Shown piece after piece: positions 25,634 through 35,836 of a stretch of DNA of 64,000 nucleotides. Source of the DNA: Saccharibacillus sp. O23 (GTDB lineage Bacteria > Bacillota > Bacilli > Paenibacillales > Paenibacillaceae). Position numbers and translations under genes: made by a program. Every line of letters begins with the position of its first letter. Position 1 is the stretch's first letter. The notes beneath the pieces are model-generated. The model was not told where the DNA came from. It saw nothing but the letters and a program-made list of their open reading frames with translations, and searched no databases. The stretch spans positions 186,001 through 250,000 of the forward strand of contig NZ_NJDE01000003.1 of the NCBI RefSeq assembly GCF_002205895.1. The letters are read 5' to 3'.

Positions 25634-26077
25634 ATGAACAGCGAATTTCCTACGGCCGTGCATCTGCTGGTTTACTTGGCTCATAAGCCGGGACAAACAG
25701 CCAACAGCGAAGAGCTGGCGCAGAACGTAGACACCAACCCCGCGCGCGTCCGCAAAACGATGGGCTGCCTGCGGACGCAAGGCTGGATCGGCACGCGCGA
25801 AGGAAACGGCGGCGGTTATTTCTTGGAAGCCGAACCGGGCAGCATCCGTCTGTCCGACGTCTATCTGGCCTCCTGCTGCGGCGGCCTGCGTCCGAAGAAA
25901 AGCACGGGCCGTTCCGAGAGCGAATGCGAGATCTCTTCGGGAATCTCCGGCGCGATGGATCACTATTTCTCCGAAGCGGAACGCCGCTACCTCGATTACT
26001 TCGACGGCGTGACGGTGCAGGACGTCTTGGACCGGATCGTCGGCGGAAAAATCGCAGCCGAACCGCCTTCCGCGTGA
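25634..26077 (+). CDS. Rrf2-family transcriptional regulator
   Basis: A 147-residue winged-helix protein: SEFPTAVHLLVYLAHKPG, then ANSEELAQNVDTNPARVRKT (recognition helix) and the wing EGNGGGYFLE, which match Rrf2/YwnA. Cysteines are at 45, 81, 82 and 98; the CC pair followed 15 residues later by Cys98 does not match the C-x5-C-x6/7-C iron-sulfur pattern of NsrR or IscR, so it may be a thiol sensor or a non-metal regulator. GGGAGGAA precedes the ATG. Confidence 0.85.
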   Translation: MNSEFPTAVHLLVYLAHKPGQTANSEELAQNVDTNPARVRKTMGCLRTQGWIGTREGNGGGYFLEAEPGSIRLSDVYLASCCGGLRPKKSTGRSESECEISSGISGAMDHYFSEAERRYLDYFDGVTVQDVLDRIVGGKIAAEPPSA

Positions 26078-26140
26078 TCCGCGCGATCGGACGGATCGGT
26101 TAACCTTCGGCCGCCCGAAGTTTCGCCGAAACCGCCGAGA

Positions 26141-27154
26141 TCACGGAGTCTTCGCGACGCTCTCGAGCACGTCGTCGATCATCATGCCGTTTGCCACGGC
26201 GCCGGTATACAGCCAGCTTCTGTCGTCGCCGAACTCGTAGACATGGCCTTCTTTGACGGCCGGAATGTTTTTCCATACCGGATCGGCCAAGATCTGTTCT
26301 TTCGTTTTGCCGCTGGCGTTCACGAGGAACAGGTAATCGGCATCCAGATCGGCCAGCAGTTCCAGCGACAAGCTGCTCCAGTTCGCTTCGCTCGCTTCCG
26401 AAGCCTGTTTCACGATGTCCGGAACGGCCATGCCCAGATCGTTATAGATCACGTCGCCGCTGGACAGATTCTGATTGACGACATAGACGTTGTCTTTCAG
26501 CAGCCACAGCGCGGCGGCTTTTTTGGCTCCGCCGGTCGCTTCCGCGACCTGCGCTTTGGCGGCTTCGGCTTTGGCTTCGTAGTCGTCCAATACTTTTTGG
26601 GCTTCCTCTTTCTTGCCCAGCACTTCCCCGACCGTCAGCAGTTCCTGCCGCCAATCGTTATTCTGCGCGCTGCCGACCACGTAAGTCGGAGCGATCGCCG
26701 AATACTGCTGATATTTGTCGCCCGCCGCCAGCTCCGCGCTGTCCATCAGGATCAGGTCGGGCGAATAGCTGGCTACGACTTCGAGCGGCAGTTCGGACGG
26801 GATGCCGGGGATGCCTTCGAGCGAATCCTGCAAATAGTTCTGCATCGAACCTTTGCCGGTCATCCACTGCGCGGCCGGCTTCACGCCGAGCGCCACCAGA
26901 TTGTCTTCGAGATAAGAAGCGATGATCGCTTTCGGCTGTGCCGGAATTTTCACTTCGTGTCCCATCGCGTCTTTCAGCACGCGATCTCCCGCCGGAGCCG
27001 TCTCCGCTTGGGCGTCTGTTCCTTCGGCATTCTGCGTTTCGAACTGATCGGTCTTCGACGTATCCGTCGCGGCCTCGTTCGAACAAGCGCCGACGATCAA
27101 AGCCAGCCCTCCGATCGTCGCGATCGTCAAATTTTTCAAACTTCTCTTTTTCAT
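26141..27154 (-). CDS. Iron-siderophore ABC transporter substrate-binding lipoprotein
   Basis: A 337-residue FecB/FhuD-type periplasmic-binding protein (TroA fold). The lipobox VGAC places the lipid at Cys24, followed by an acidic Thr/Glu linker. The domain opens with RVLKDAMGHEVKIPAQPKAIIASYLEDNLVALG and includes ASYSPDLILMDS, as in ferric-siderophore receptors of Gram-positives. A Fur box sits 62 bases upstream. No permease or ATPase gene is adjacent, so it must work with a transporter encoded elsewhere. The siderophore is unknown. Confidence 0.92.
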   Translation of the reverse strand: MKKRSLKNLTIATIGGLALIVGACSNEAATDTSKTDQFETQNAEGTDAQAETAPAGDRVLKDAMGHEVKIPAQPKAIIASYLEDNLVALGVKPAAQWMTGKGSMQNYLQDSLEGIPGIPSELPLEVVASYSPDLILMDSAELAAGDKYQQYSAIAPTYVVGSAQNNDWRQELLTVGEVLGKKEEAQKVLDDYEAKAEAAKAQVAEATGGAKKAAALWLLKDNVYVVNQNLSSGDVIYNDLGMAVPDIVKQASEASEANWSSLSLELLADLDADYLFLVNASGKTKEQILADPVWKNIPAVKEGHVYEFGDDRSWLYTGAVANGMMIDDVLESVAKTP

Positions 27155-27215
27155 CTCTTTCCATCCCCTCCGCTAATACCTTGTCAACATTAAAGGCAAG
27201 GTTGCTGATTCTCGT

Positions 27216-27230
27216 TGATAATGATTCTCA
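27216..27230 (-). promoter_or_regulatory. Fur box
   Basis: TGATAAT-G-ATTCTCA (plus strand) matches the Bacillus 7-1-7 Fur consensus TGATAAT-N-ATTATCA with one mismatch. An overlapping TGATTCTC extends the array toward 27206. It lies 62 bases upstream of the siderophore-binding gene, predicting induction under iron limitation. Confidence 0.8.
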
Positions 27231-27296
27231 CAACACTCAATATAACGGCTCCTCGTCCGCGAAGCAACTTTTCTTCCGAGCGAAGCGCGCGCCGAA

Positions 27297-27324
27297 AAGG
27301 AAGATCCCGTGGGAGATCTTCCTT
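27297..27324 (-). terminator. Terminator of the P-type ATPase gene
   Basis: AAGGAAGATC (27297-27306) pairs with GATCTTCCTT (27315-27324), followed on the minus strand by TT. It is 22 bases below the ATPase stop. Confidence 0.8.
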
Positions 27325-27345
27325 GCCGTTTCTCTCGCTGCCGGA

Positions 27346-29988
<2,643 letters not shown>

Positions 29989-30033
29989 GTAACCCCTCCT
30001 TATCGCCTTAGGGCATGTCTTCAAACCTGCCAA

Positions 30034-30299
30034 TGTGCATCTTTTACCGCCTTTTCGCGCTGCTCCGCGTCACTTTCCTTCGACGTGCCCCGGCACGCCT
30101 TCAGAAAAGTTCCTTGTTCAACACGAAAATTCGGCAAAATCTGCTCCCATCGAGGTTTGAAGTCACGCCCTAGCCTAATCCGGCCGTTCTTTCTTTTTTA
30201 CCCACATGTGGCGAAAAGAGTTCCGGAGATTTCGCGGTTTTTCGGCAAATTCGGATCGATCGGAAAAGAAGTTCGCAAAACGTTCGAAGGTCTGCCTCT
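30034..30299. other. Intergenic stretch without a gene
   Basis: These 266 bases lie between the start side of the ATPase gene and the end of the DUF4173 gene. No convincing coding frame, terminator or repeat was found. The AT-rich patches near 30180-30250 might carry a promoter, but none is clear. Confidence 0.4.
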
Positions 30300-31790
30300 C
30301 TATTCGACGTATCTTTTCAGCAGACGGTCCGCGCGCCAATCCGAGAAATTCCACGACTGCCAAGCAGAGGAGCCTTCGTCTTGTTCCGCTTTTTCCCGCA
30401 GCATCCGGTCGAGCTGCCCGCCTTCGCTTTGCGCGTATTCGATCAGCACGGGAGCCGCGTCCGACGACAGACTGAGCAGGTAGTCCAGATCCGCGGACAC
30501 CGCAGCCGTTTCGTCGCGTTCCAGATTCAGAACGGCGATGACGCGGTCCATGCAGGCGTAATTGAGAGCCAGATAAGCGCAGACGCCGAGCACGACCATC
30601 CAGCGCCCGAGCGGCAGACGGCGGAACCGGATGCAGAGCGCGAACAGAACCGACAGCAGGAACAGGAAGATCATGAACGCATGGACCAGAAAACGCATCC
30701 GCGTATATCCGTAAGCCTCTTCGTAGAGCAGCAGCCGGGAAAATGCCGAACCGAGCATGGCCGCCGAACAGAATACCAGCAGATACAGCAGCGCGTCGAG
30801 CGTTCGCCGCACCGCATGTTCGCCGCGTTCCGTCGAATACAGCCCGATCAGCAGCAGCGCGAAGTTGATCAGCGTCACGCCGATCAGTTCGCCGAATCCG
30901 CTGTGCGTATATTCCGCGTACGTCGCCGATTCCGGCAGAATCCCCTGCCAAGCGCCGAACAAATACGAGAATTGCAGCGCGACGAACAGCACGTACACCA
31001 GATCGAGCGCGATCATGAGCGTAATCGTGACCAGCGGCGGAATCTTGGACAGCGGGTCGAACGTCGCGGCCGTCGCCGGTCCTTGCACGGGCGGCGTACG
31101 GCGCGGATCGAGGAAGCCGAGCAGGTACGTGAGGCAAAACAACCCGACGACGACAGCCCATACCAGACGAGACGGCGCGCTTCCGAGCGACCATTCGCCG
31201 AACCAATCGGGAATCCGTCCCGCCATCTCGCGCAGTACGCCGTCCGCCGAAAACAGCAGCATCAAGACGACCGTCAATACCGGCACCGCGATCAGAAGGC
31301 CGTATAACACCTGTTTGGCCGCGGAGCTGCCGCTTGAAGATTCGGGGGATTTCCCGCTCCGGCGAAAAGGCGCCCAGATCGCCGGCACATGCCGCACGGT
31401 CTGGCTCAGCACGTGACCGATCGCGTCGGGAATCAGCATGGGATCATGCCAGCTTCGCTTGCGGTCGCTCCAGAGATACGCGAATTGCAAAGCGACGAGC
31501 GCGGGCAAAGCCAGCAGATTCAACGTGAAAAAGACCGGGTTGTCGAACACCGCGTACGTCAGCGCCAACAGCAGCGCCGCTCCCGTCAGCATCAGTCCCG
31601 CCGGATCGGCCGGTCGCATCGATTCGCGGCCGAACGTGTAGAAATAGGCGTATAAGAGCAGCAGAAACAACGGTACCGATATACCCGGAACCGCCCCGTA
31701 AAACAGCAGTTGATGAAGTCCGCCCAGAGCCAACGCCGCCGCAAGCGGCAGCCAGCGGCTCCTGTCTTTTTCTTTCGCCGATACGTTCAT
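30300..31790 (-). CDS. DUF4173/DUF4153-family membrane protein
   Basis: A 496-residue protein with about 12 hydrophobic segments (for example LPLAAALALGGLHQLLFYG and FLVHAFMIFLFLLSVLFALC) and a soluble C-terminal tail of about 75 residues ending SWNFSDWRADRLLKRYVE, characteristic of DUF4173. GGGAGGA precedes the ATG. The family is widespread in Firmicutes and often lies beside two-component systems, but its function is unknown. Its promoter region shares a long element with the gene at 23178-23723. Confidence 0.82.
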   Translation of the reverse strand: MNVSAKEKDRSRWLPLAAALALGGLHQLLFYGAVPGISVPLFLLLLYAYFYTFGRESMRPADPAGLMLTGAALLLALTYAVFDNPVFFTLNLLALPALVALQFAYLWSDRKRSWHDPMLIPDAIGHVLSQTVRHVPAIWAPFRRSGKSPESSSGSSAAKQVLYGLLIAVPVLTVVLMLLFSADGVLREMAGRIPDWFGEWSLGSAPSRLVWAVVVGLFCLTYLLGFLDPRRTPPVQGPATAATFDPLSKIPPLVTITLMIALDLVYVLFVALQFSYLFGAWQGILPESATYAEYTHSGFGELIGVTLINFALLLIGLYSTERGEHAVRRTLDALLYLLVFCSAAMLGSAFSRLLLYEEAYGYTRMRFLVHAFMIFLFLLSVLFALCIRFRRLPLGRWMVVLGVCAYLALNYACMDRVIAVLNLERDETAAVSADLDYLLSLSSDAAPVLIEYAQSEGGQLDRMLREKAEQDEGSSAWQSWNFSDWRADRLLKRYVE

Positions 31791-31824
31791 GTTTGAATCC
31801 TCCCGAAGTCCGTATTGTATTCTT

Positions 31825-31891
31825 TTTCCATTGTAGATGATAAAATAAGAAGATAAATAGAAAGGTTGGTTTCGGTTTTTTCGTATTTTAT
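31825..31891. promoter_or_regulatory. AGAAGATAAA-repeat control element, copy B
   Basis: This lies in the divergent space between the DUF4173 gene and the SgrR-like gene. The block 31825-31856 differs from copy A (23771-23802) at two of 32 positions, and TTTCGTATTTTAT (31879-31891) recurs at nearly the same spacing. On the minus strand the block ends in a -10-like TACAAT. In copy A only a minus-strand gene lies downstream, so the element probably drives DUF4173 here. Confidence 0.5.
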
Positions 31892-31905
31892 AAGGAGGAT
31901 CGATA

Positions 31906-33912
31906 ATGAGACTGCATAAGCAATTCCTGCGGCTGCACGAGCGTTACGGCGCGGAGGGCGAGACGCAGGTCACGCTCGCCGAAGTCGCGGATACGCTGGA
32001 CTGCACGCATCGCAGCGCTTTGACGGTCATCGGGAAGATGGCGGAAGCGGAATGGATTCGCTGGGATTCCCGTCGGGGAAGAGGCAAGCGTTCGGGACTT
32101 TCTTTCCGGGTCACGCCGGAAGAGATCGCGGCGGAATCGGTCGCGGACGCGATCGGTCGCGGCGATATTCGGGGCATAGCCGGGGAGCTGGAAGGCGGCG
32201 CGCCGCCGCCGGAGATGCGGGAGCGGCTGCGGGAATCGCTGCGCGCTTATTTCGGGCACCATTCGGAGACGTCGACCGGCAGGCAGATCGACACGCTCAG
32301 GCTGCCGATCCGCCAGCAGCTTCATTCGCTGGACCCGCTGCGCACGAATCTGCTCGCCGAGTCGTTCGTCGTCGGGCATGTGTTCGACGGACTGGTCCGG
32401 CAGGAAGACGGCTCGGACGATATCCTGCCCGCGCTCGCTCATCATTGGGAATCGGTAGGCGAAGGCCGGCTGTGGACGTTCTATCTGCGCAAAGACGTCT
32501 CGTTCCACGACGGGCGCGTCTTGACGTCCGAAGACGTCGTCTACGCGTTCGAACGGATGCGCAAACTGCCCGAACGCGTCCTCTACGGATTCATGGCGCG
32601 GAATATCGAGGAGGCGACGGCGGACGGGCCTTTGGCCGTCAAGATCCGGCTGAGACGCGCGCATGCCTTGTTCCTGCCGTTCCTGTGCACGAGCCGGGCG
32701 AGCATCGTGCCGAAGGAAACGCTGCGGCGCGGCGAGCCGGAATTCGGGCTGCATCCGGTCGGCACCGGACCGTTCCGCGTCGCCGAATTCGGACGCGACC
32801 TATGCGTGCTGGAAGCGTTCAGCCCGTATTATCTGGGCCGCGCCCATATGGACCGCGTGGAGATCGTCAATATCCCGTGGCGGATGCAGGGCGGCGAATG
32901 GAGCGGCGGCGACAGCGATTCGCCGTTCCACGTATGGCCCGGCGGCGGGCCGGACCGGCGCGCGGCGGACGACGGAAGCGGCGATTCGCCGCCGGGAAGC
33001 GCGGAGCCGCTCGCGGGAGAAAGCGGCGGGCGGTTGTTGAATGGAGCGCTAGCGGAGGTTGAAGCGGAAGCGCCGACGGAAGGAGACAGACGCGAGGCAG
33101 AAGCGCTGTCGGGTGGCGCGGGACTCGCGGCGGGAGTTCCGACGGAAGACGCGGGGCGCTCGGCGGAGACGCGGGCGGAAGGCGCGAAGCCTAAGGGAGA
33201 GGCGCGGACGGGAAGCGCGGGGCGCTCGGCGGAAGCGCGGACGGAAGGCGCCGGACTCGCGGGAGAAGCGGGCGGCGAAATCTGGAGCCGCGCGCATGCG
33301 GAAGTGTTCTCCCGCAAATTCGTGACCTGCAACACGAAGAGCGGTCCGATGCGCGACCCGGCGCTGCGCGCGGCCGTGATGGCCGCTCTGGCGGGGCGGA
33401 GCGCGGCGGGCGGCGAAGCAGAAATGCCGCCGCTCAGCCTGCTCACGATTCCGCAGTACCGCAAAGACGCCGCTCTGATCAAAGAGCGGCTGGAGCGGCG
33501 CGGCTATTCGTGCCGGGTTCGCATCGTCACGGTGGGCGATTTCAAAGGTCGGACGCGGCTGGCGAACGATCTGATGCTCTTCTCGCTGATCCGCGATCGC
33601 GACGAGCAGTTGAGGCTGTTCGACCTTTATCTGACGATGTCGGAGCATTCCGACTCGAAGACGAGGTTGTTCGTCCGGCGCGCGCTGCGCCGGGCCGCGG
33701 ACGAAGAGACGCCTCGCGGCCGCGCGCGCGAACTCGACGGTCTCGAAGCCCGGCTGATCGCGGAGCATCAGCTTCACGTCCTGTACGAGACGCCGCTGCA
33801 AACCACTTATCTGCCGCGCGTGCGCGGCCTTCGCTTCGGCGCGCAGGGTTGGATCGACCTGCGGACGGTCTGGTTTCCGCCGGACGAAGACCGTCCGCCG
33901 AAAACGGAATAA
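31906..33912 (+). CDS. SgrR-type regulator: HTH fused to a solute-binding domain
   Basis: A 668-residue protein. A winged helix (about 1-100; TLAEVADTLDCTHRSALTVI, WDSRRGRGKRSGLSF) is fused to a peptide/nickel-type binding domain (SBP_bac_5) from about 118 (TLRLPIRQQLHSLDPLRTNL; LWTFYLRKDVSFHDGRVLTS). This architecture is SgrR-like: the cytosolic binding domain senses a small ligand. Between about residues 345 and 465 an Ala/Gly/Glu-rich repetitive insert (GAGLAAG, DAGRSAET, SAGRSAEA, GAGLAGEA) interrupts the binding domain, which resumes at VFSRKFVTCNTKSGPMRDP. AAGGAGG precedes the ATG. The ligand and targets are unknown; the divergent DUF4173 gene is a likely target. Confidence 0.85.
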   Translation: MRLHKQFLRLHERYGAEGETQVTLAEVADTLDCTHRSALTVIGKMAEAEWIRWDSRRGRGKRSGLSFRVTPEEIAAESVADAIGRGDIRGIAGELEGGAPPPEMRERLRESLRAYFGHHSETSTGRQIDTLRLPIRQQLHSLDPLRTNLLAESFVVGHVFDGLVRQEDGSDDILPALAHHWESVGEGRLWTFYLRKDVSFHDGRVLTSEDVVYAFERMRKLPERVLYGFMARNIEEATADGPLAVKIRLRRAHALFLPFLCTSRASIVPKETLRRGEPEFGLHPVGTGPFRVAEFGRDLCVLEAFSPYYLGRAHMDRVEIVNIPWRMQGGEWSGGDSDSPFHVWPGGGPDRRAADDGSGDSPPGSAEPLAGESGGRLLNGALAEVEAEAPTEGDRREAEALSGGAGLAAGVPTEDAGRSAETRAEGAKPKGEARTGSAGRSAEARTEGAGLAGEAGGEIWSRAHAEVFSRKFVTCNTKSGPMRDPALRAAVMAALAGRSAAGGEAEMPPLSLLTIPQYRKDAALIKERLERRGYSCRVRIVTVGDFKGRTRLANDLMLFSLIRDRDEQLRLFDLYLTMSEHSDSKTRLFVRRALRRAADEETPRGRARELDGLEARLIAEHQLHVLYETPLQTTYLPRVRGLRFGAQGWIDLRTVWFPPDEDRPPKTE

Positions 33913-33952
33913 ACGCCGAAAAGCCGCTTGATGCAAGCGGCTTTTCGGCGTT
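33912..33952 (+). terminator. Terminator after the SgrR-like gene
   Basis: An 18-bp perfect stem (33912-33929 with 33935-33952) and a 5-base loop begin at the stop codon; the 3' arm contains CTTTTCGGCGTT. Its length and symmetry suggest it can act on both strands. Confidence 0.8.
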
Positions 33953-34107
33953 CGCGGCTCTTTCGATTTTTGCGGCGCGGCGTCAAATTCCCGAGCCGTT
34001 GTCGATTTGGTTTACCGGCTTCCTTACGCCGACTTTCATTCTCTCGTTCTTATTCTTCGGCTTTGATTAATCGATTCTCGCGCGACCGACCCCTATCGCC
34101 GATCGAA

Positions 34108-34289
34108 ATGTTGCAAAAATCCAGCATTATTCAAGATTTCGCGGATTGAGCACCGAATTGTTGCGAATATCCATCATTTTCCCGATTTTCTCCCGCGAAT
34201 CCAATCCTGGTCCGCAAAATGATGGATTTCTGCAACAAAGTAACCTTCGATGCCCCTTTTTCGACCGAAATGATGGATTTTCGCAGCAT
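34108..34289. repeat. Four-copy inverted intergenic repeat (about 23 bp units)
   Basis: Two copies read TTGTTGCGAATATCCATCAT-like (34108-34130 and 34158-34180) and two read as its complement, AAAATGATGGATTTCTGCAA-like (34216-34238 and 34267-34289). Starts are 50, 58 and 51 bases apart. Copies 2 and 3 can form a long hairpin with a 35-base loop, and copies 1 and 4 can pair outside it. The surrounding gap 33953-34485 holds no convincing gene. Confidence 0.7.
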
Positions 34290-34485
34290 ATTTCGCTTCG
34301 CCCTCGATTTCCGCGTCGACAACGGCCGGAAACCGAACAGCCCGCCCGAAAGCTTCGATTCCCCGGCCGCTGCCTGCTCGACTCTTCGGCAATCCGCCCT
34401 CTCGGCTTCCGACTTCCCGTAAACGGACACTGGCCGGACGCGAATTCGCGATCCGCCAGCTTTCCGGCCTACCGGATTCCCCGAT

Positions 34486-34914
34486 TTATTTTGCCGCTTC
34501 GGCCGCTTCTGCCTCCACCGCTTGGCCCTTTTCCATGGTTCCGTTCGATCCGGCAGCTTCGCACGTGCCCGCTTGGCGGCCGCCGTACTTCTCGCCCCAA
34601 GCTCTCATGCTCTGGACGATCGGCTCCAGCGTGCGGCCGAACTCGGTCAGCGAATATTCGACTTTGGGCGGCACCTGCTGATAGACCTCGCGGTGCACGA
34701 TGCCGTCTTTCTCCAATTCGCGCAGCTGAAGCGTCAGCATCCGCTGCGTGATCGTCGGACAGATGCGGCGGAATTCGTTGAACCGTTTCGGCCCTTCGAT
34801 CATATGGTAGAGCAGCATGCCTTTCCATTTGCCTCCGATCACGTCCAACGTAAACTCGACCGGGCAGCCTTCGCCTTCCGGGCATTCTCCGTATCCGCTT
34901 TTGCGGTCTCTCAT
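34486..34914 (-). CDS. HxlR-family transcriptional regulator
   Basis: A 142-residue winged-helix protein; the ATG at 34914 follows GAGGAGGA. The domain includes [40 protein letters not shown] and [19 protein letters not shown], all HxlR hallmarks. Cys11 and Cys17 (ECPEGEGC) precede the fold, where quinone- and thiol-sensing HxlR members (YodB, QorR) carry their reactive cysteine, so redox or electrophile sensing is plausible. An Ala/Glu-rich tail follows. It is divergent from the RidA and oxidoreductase genes, its likely targets. Confidence 0.9.
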   Translation of the reverse strand: MRDRKSGYGECPEGEGCPVEFTLDVIGGKWKGMLLYHMIEGPKRFNEFRRICPTITQRMLTLQLRELEKDGIVHREVYQQVPPKVEYSLTEFGRTLEPIVQSMRAWGEKYGGRQAGTCEAAGSNGTMEKGQAVEAEAAEAAK

Positions 34915-34937
34915 CGTTATTCCTCCTCGGTTCTTTT

Positions 34938-34967
34938 TTGATTTCGTTCGTTTATATCCGGTATACT
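34938..34967 (+). promoter_or_regulatory. Promoter of the RidA leader transcript
   Basis: TTGATT (34938-34943) and TATACT (34962-34967) are 18 bases apart, a good vegetative promoter. Transcription would start near 34974 and enter a ~200-base leader before the RidA gene. The promoter abuts the divergent HxlR gene, a natural position for HxlR control. Confidence 0.65.
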
Positions 34968-35010
34968 GGAAGCAGCACACCGATCATTCTCGGGAAAGGA
35001 GATCCGCCTC

Positions 35011-35076
35011 ATGAAGAAAAGAATGCTCGATTTTCTTGCGTCCGGATACGGATACTCCACGGCCGTTTTCTTCTAA
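35011..35076 (+). CDS. 21-codon leader peptide ORF before RidA
   Basis: An ATG at 35011 follows a strong GGGAAAGGAG site (spacing 8). It opens a 21-residue frame starting MKKRMLDF and ending YSTAVFF, with stop TAA at 35074-35076. The last codons and stop lie inside a perfect 12-bp hairpin (35058-35086), and the following sequence can instead form a terminator-like hairpin. The arrangement is that of a regulatory leader peptide. No known leader was recognised. Confidence 0.55.
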   Translation: MKKRMLDFLASGYGYSTAVFF

Positions 35077-35116
35077 AACGGCCGTGAATCGGCGAAGTCT
35101 GCCTTCACGGCCTTTT
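35058..35116 (+). promoter_or_regulatory. Mutually exclusive hairpins (attenuator) before RidA
   Basis: Arm A, CACGGCCGTTTT (35058-35069), pairs with arm B, AAAACGGCCGTG (35075-35086), with a 5-base loop holding the leader stop codon. Arm B also pairs, as GGCCGTGAA (35080-35088), with arm C, TTCACGGCC (35104-35112), followed by TTTT. The B:C stem looks like a weak terminator. A ribosome on the leader ORF would mask arm A and shift the balance. Confidence 0.6.
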
Positions 35117-35171
35117 GGCGGCATTCAGCAGAAAATCCCGGCCTTTGCGCCGCAGAATGAGAGGAATCCAC

Positions 35172-35579
35172 ATGACCGAAAAAATCACGCGCCGCAACCC
35201 TGCTTCCGCGCCCGCTCCCGTAGGGCGTTACACGCACATCACCCGCATCCCGAAAGACGCCGACTTGTTCGTCACTTCGGGTCAGATCGGCACGGACGCC
35301 GGCGGCAATCTGCCCTCCGCGTTCAACGAGCAGGTCTCCAACGCGTTCGCCAATATCCGAAGCGTGCTGCAAGCCGAAAGCTTGAGCGGCTCCGATATCG
35401 TCAAAGTCAATATCTGGGCGACGCAGCCGATCGATTGGGACTTCTTGTACGCCGAATGGGACAAACTCGTCGGCGGCGAATATCCGGCGATGACGGTCGG
35501 CTATCTCAACGAATTGGGCCTGCCGGACATCAAGATCGAGATCGAAGTCTGGGCGGCGTCTCTTCCGCAAACGACCTGA
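35172..35579 (+). CDS. RidA/YjgF family protein
   Basis: A 135-residue protein of the small trimeric RidA family, whose best-studied members hydrolyse reactive enamine/imine intermediates. Family landmarks are YTHITRIPKDADLFVTSGQI, GNLPSAFNEQVSNAFANIRS and YPAMTVGYLNELGLPDIKIE. The segment where RidA enzymes carry the carboxylate-binding Arg (PAR in the E. coli protein) reads PDIK here, so deaminase activity is uncertain. GAGAGGAA precedes the ATG at 35172. It lies behind a leader peptide and hairpin system, divergent from HxlR. Confidence 0.88.
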   Translation: MTEKITRRNPASAPAPVGRYTHITRIPKDADLFVTSGQIGTDAGGNLPSAFNEQVSNAFANIRSVLQAESLSGSDIVKVNIWATQPIDWDFLYAEWDKLVGGEYPAMTVGYLNELGLPDIKIEIEVWAASLPQTT

Positions 35580-35720
35580 TCTCTACGCGATTTAAGCTTT
35601 CCGCAACCCGAGACCGCTTGAACTTCAAGCGTACGTCTCGGGTTTTTGTATGCCGCGCACGCCGATTTGCATACCGTATGCACCGATTTATATATCATAC
35701 ATGCCAAAACGTATCTATAT

Positions 35721-35770
35721 CACATTCATGTGACTATCTATCACTAGTGTTTCTATAACACACGAATGTG
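35721..35770 (+). promoter_or_regulatory. Three palindromes upstream of the MDR oxidoreductase
   Basis: CACAT-TC-ATGTG (35721-35732), CACTAGTG (35742-35749) and CACA-CGAA-TGTG (35759-35770) lie in an AT-rich 50-base stretch. The first and third are 38 bases apart. A possible -10 TATAAC is at 35754-35759. They are candidate HxlR operators. Confidence 0.4.
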
Positions 35771-35836
35771 CGTACTTACAAAAAGAACACTATTCTTCTA
35801 CAATCCGAGTATACCTTGAAACGGGAGGAATGCAAC

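Noticed and set aside
33060-33300. Possible CRISPR-like or tandem-repeat array
   Set aside because: The repeats are imperfect, in frame, and part of the SgrR-like coding sequence; there are no unique spacers.
34108-34289. CRISPR array interpretation of the regularly spaced 23-base units
   Set aside because: Units occur in both orientations and there are no cas genes; an inverted intergenic repeat fits better.
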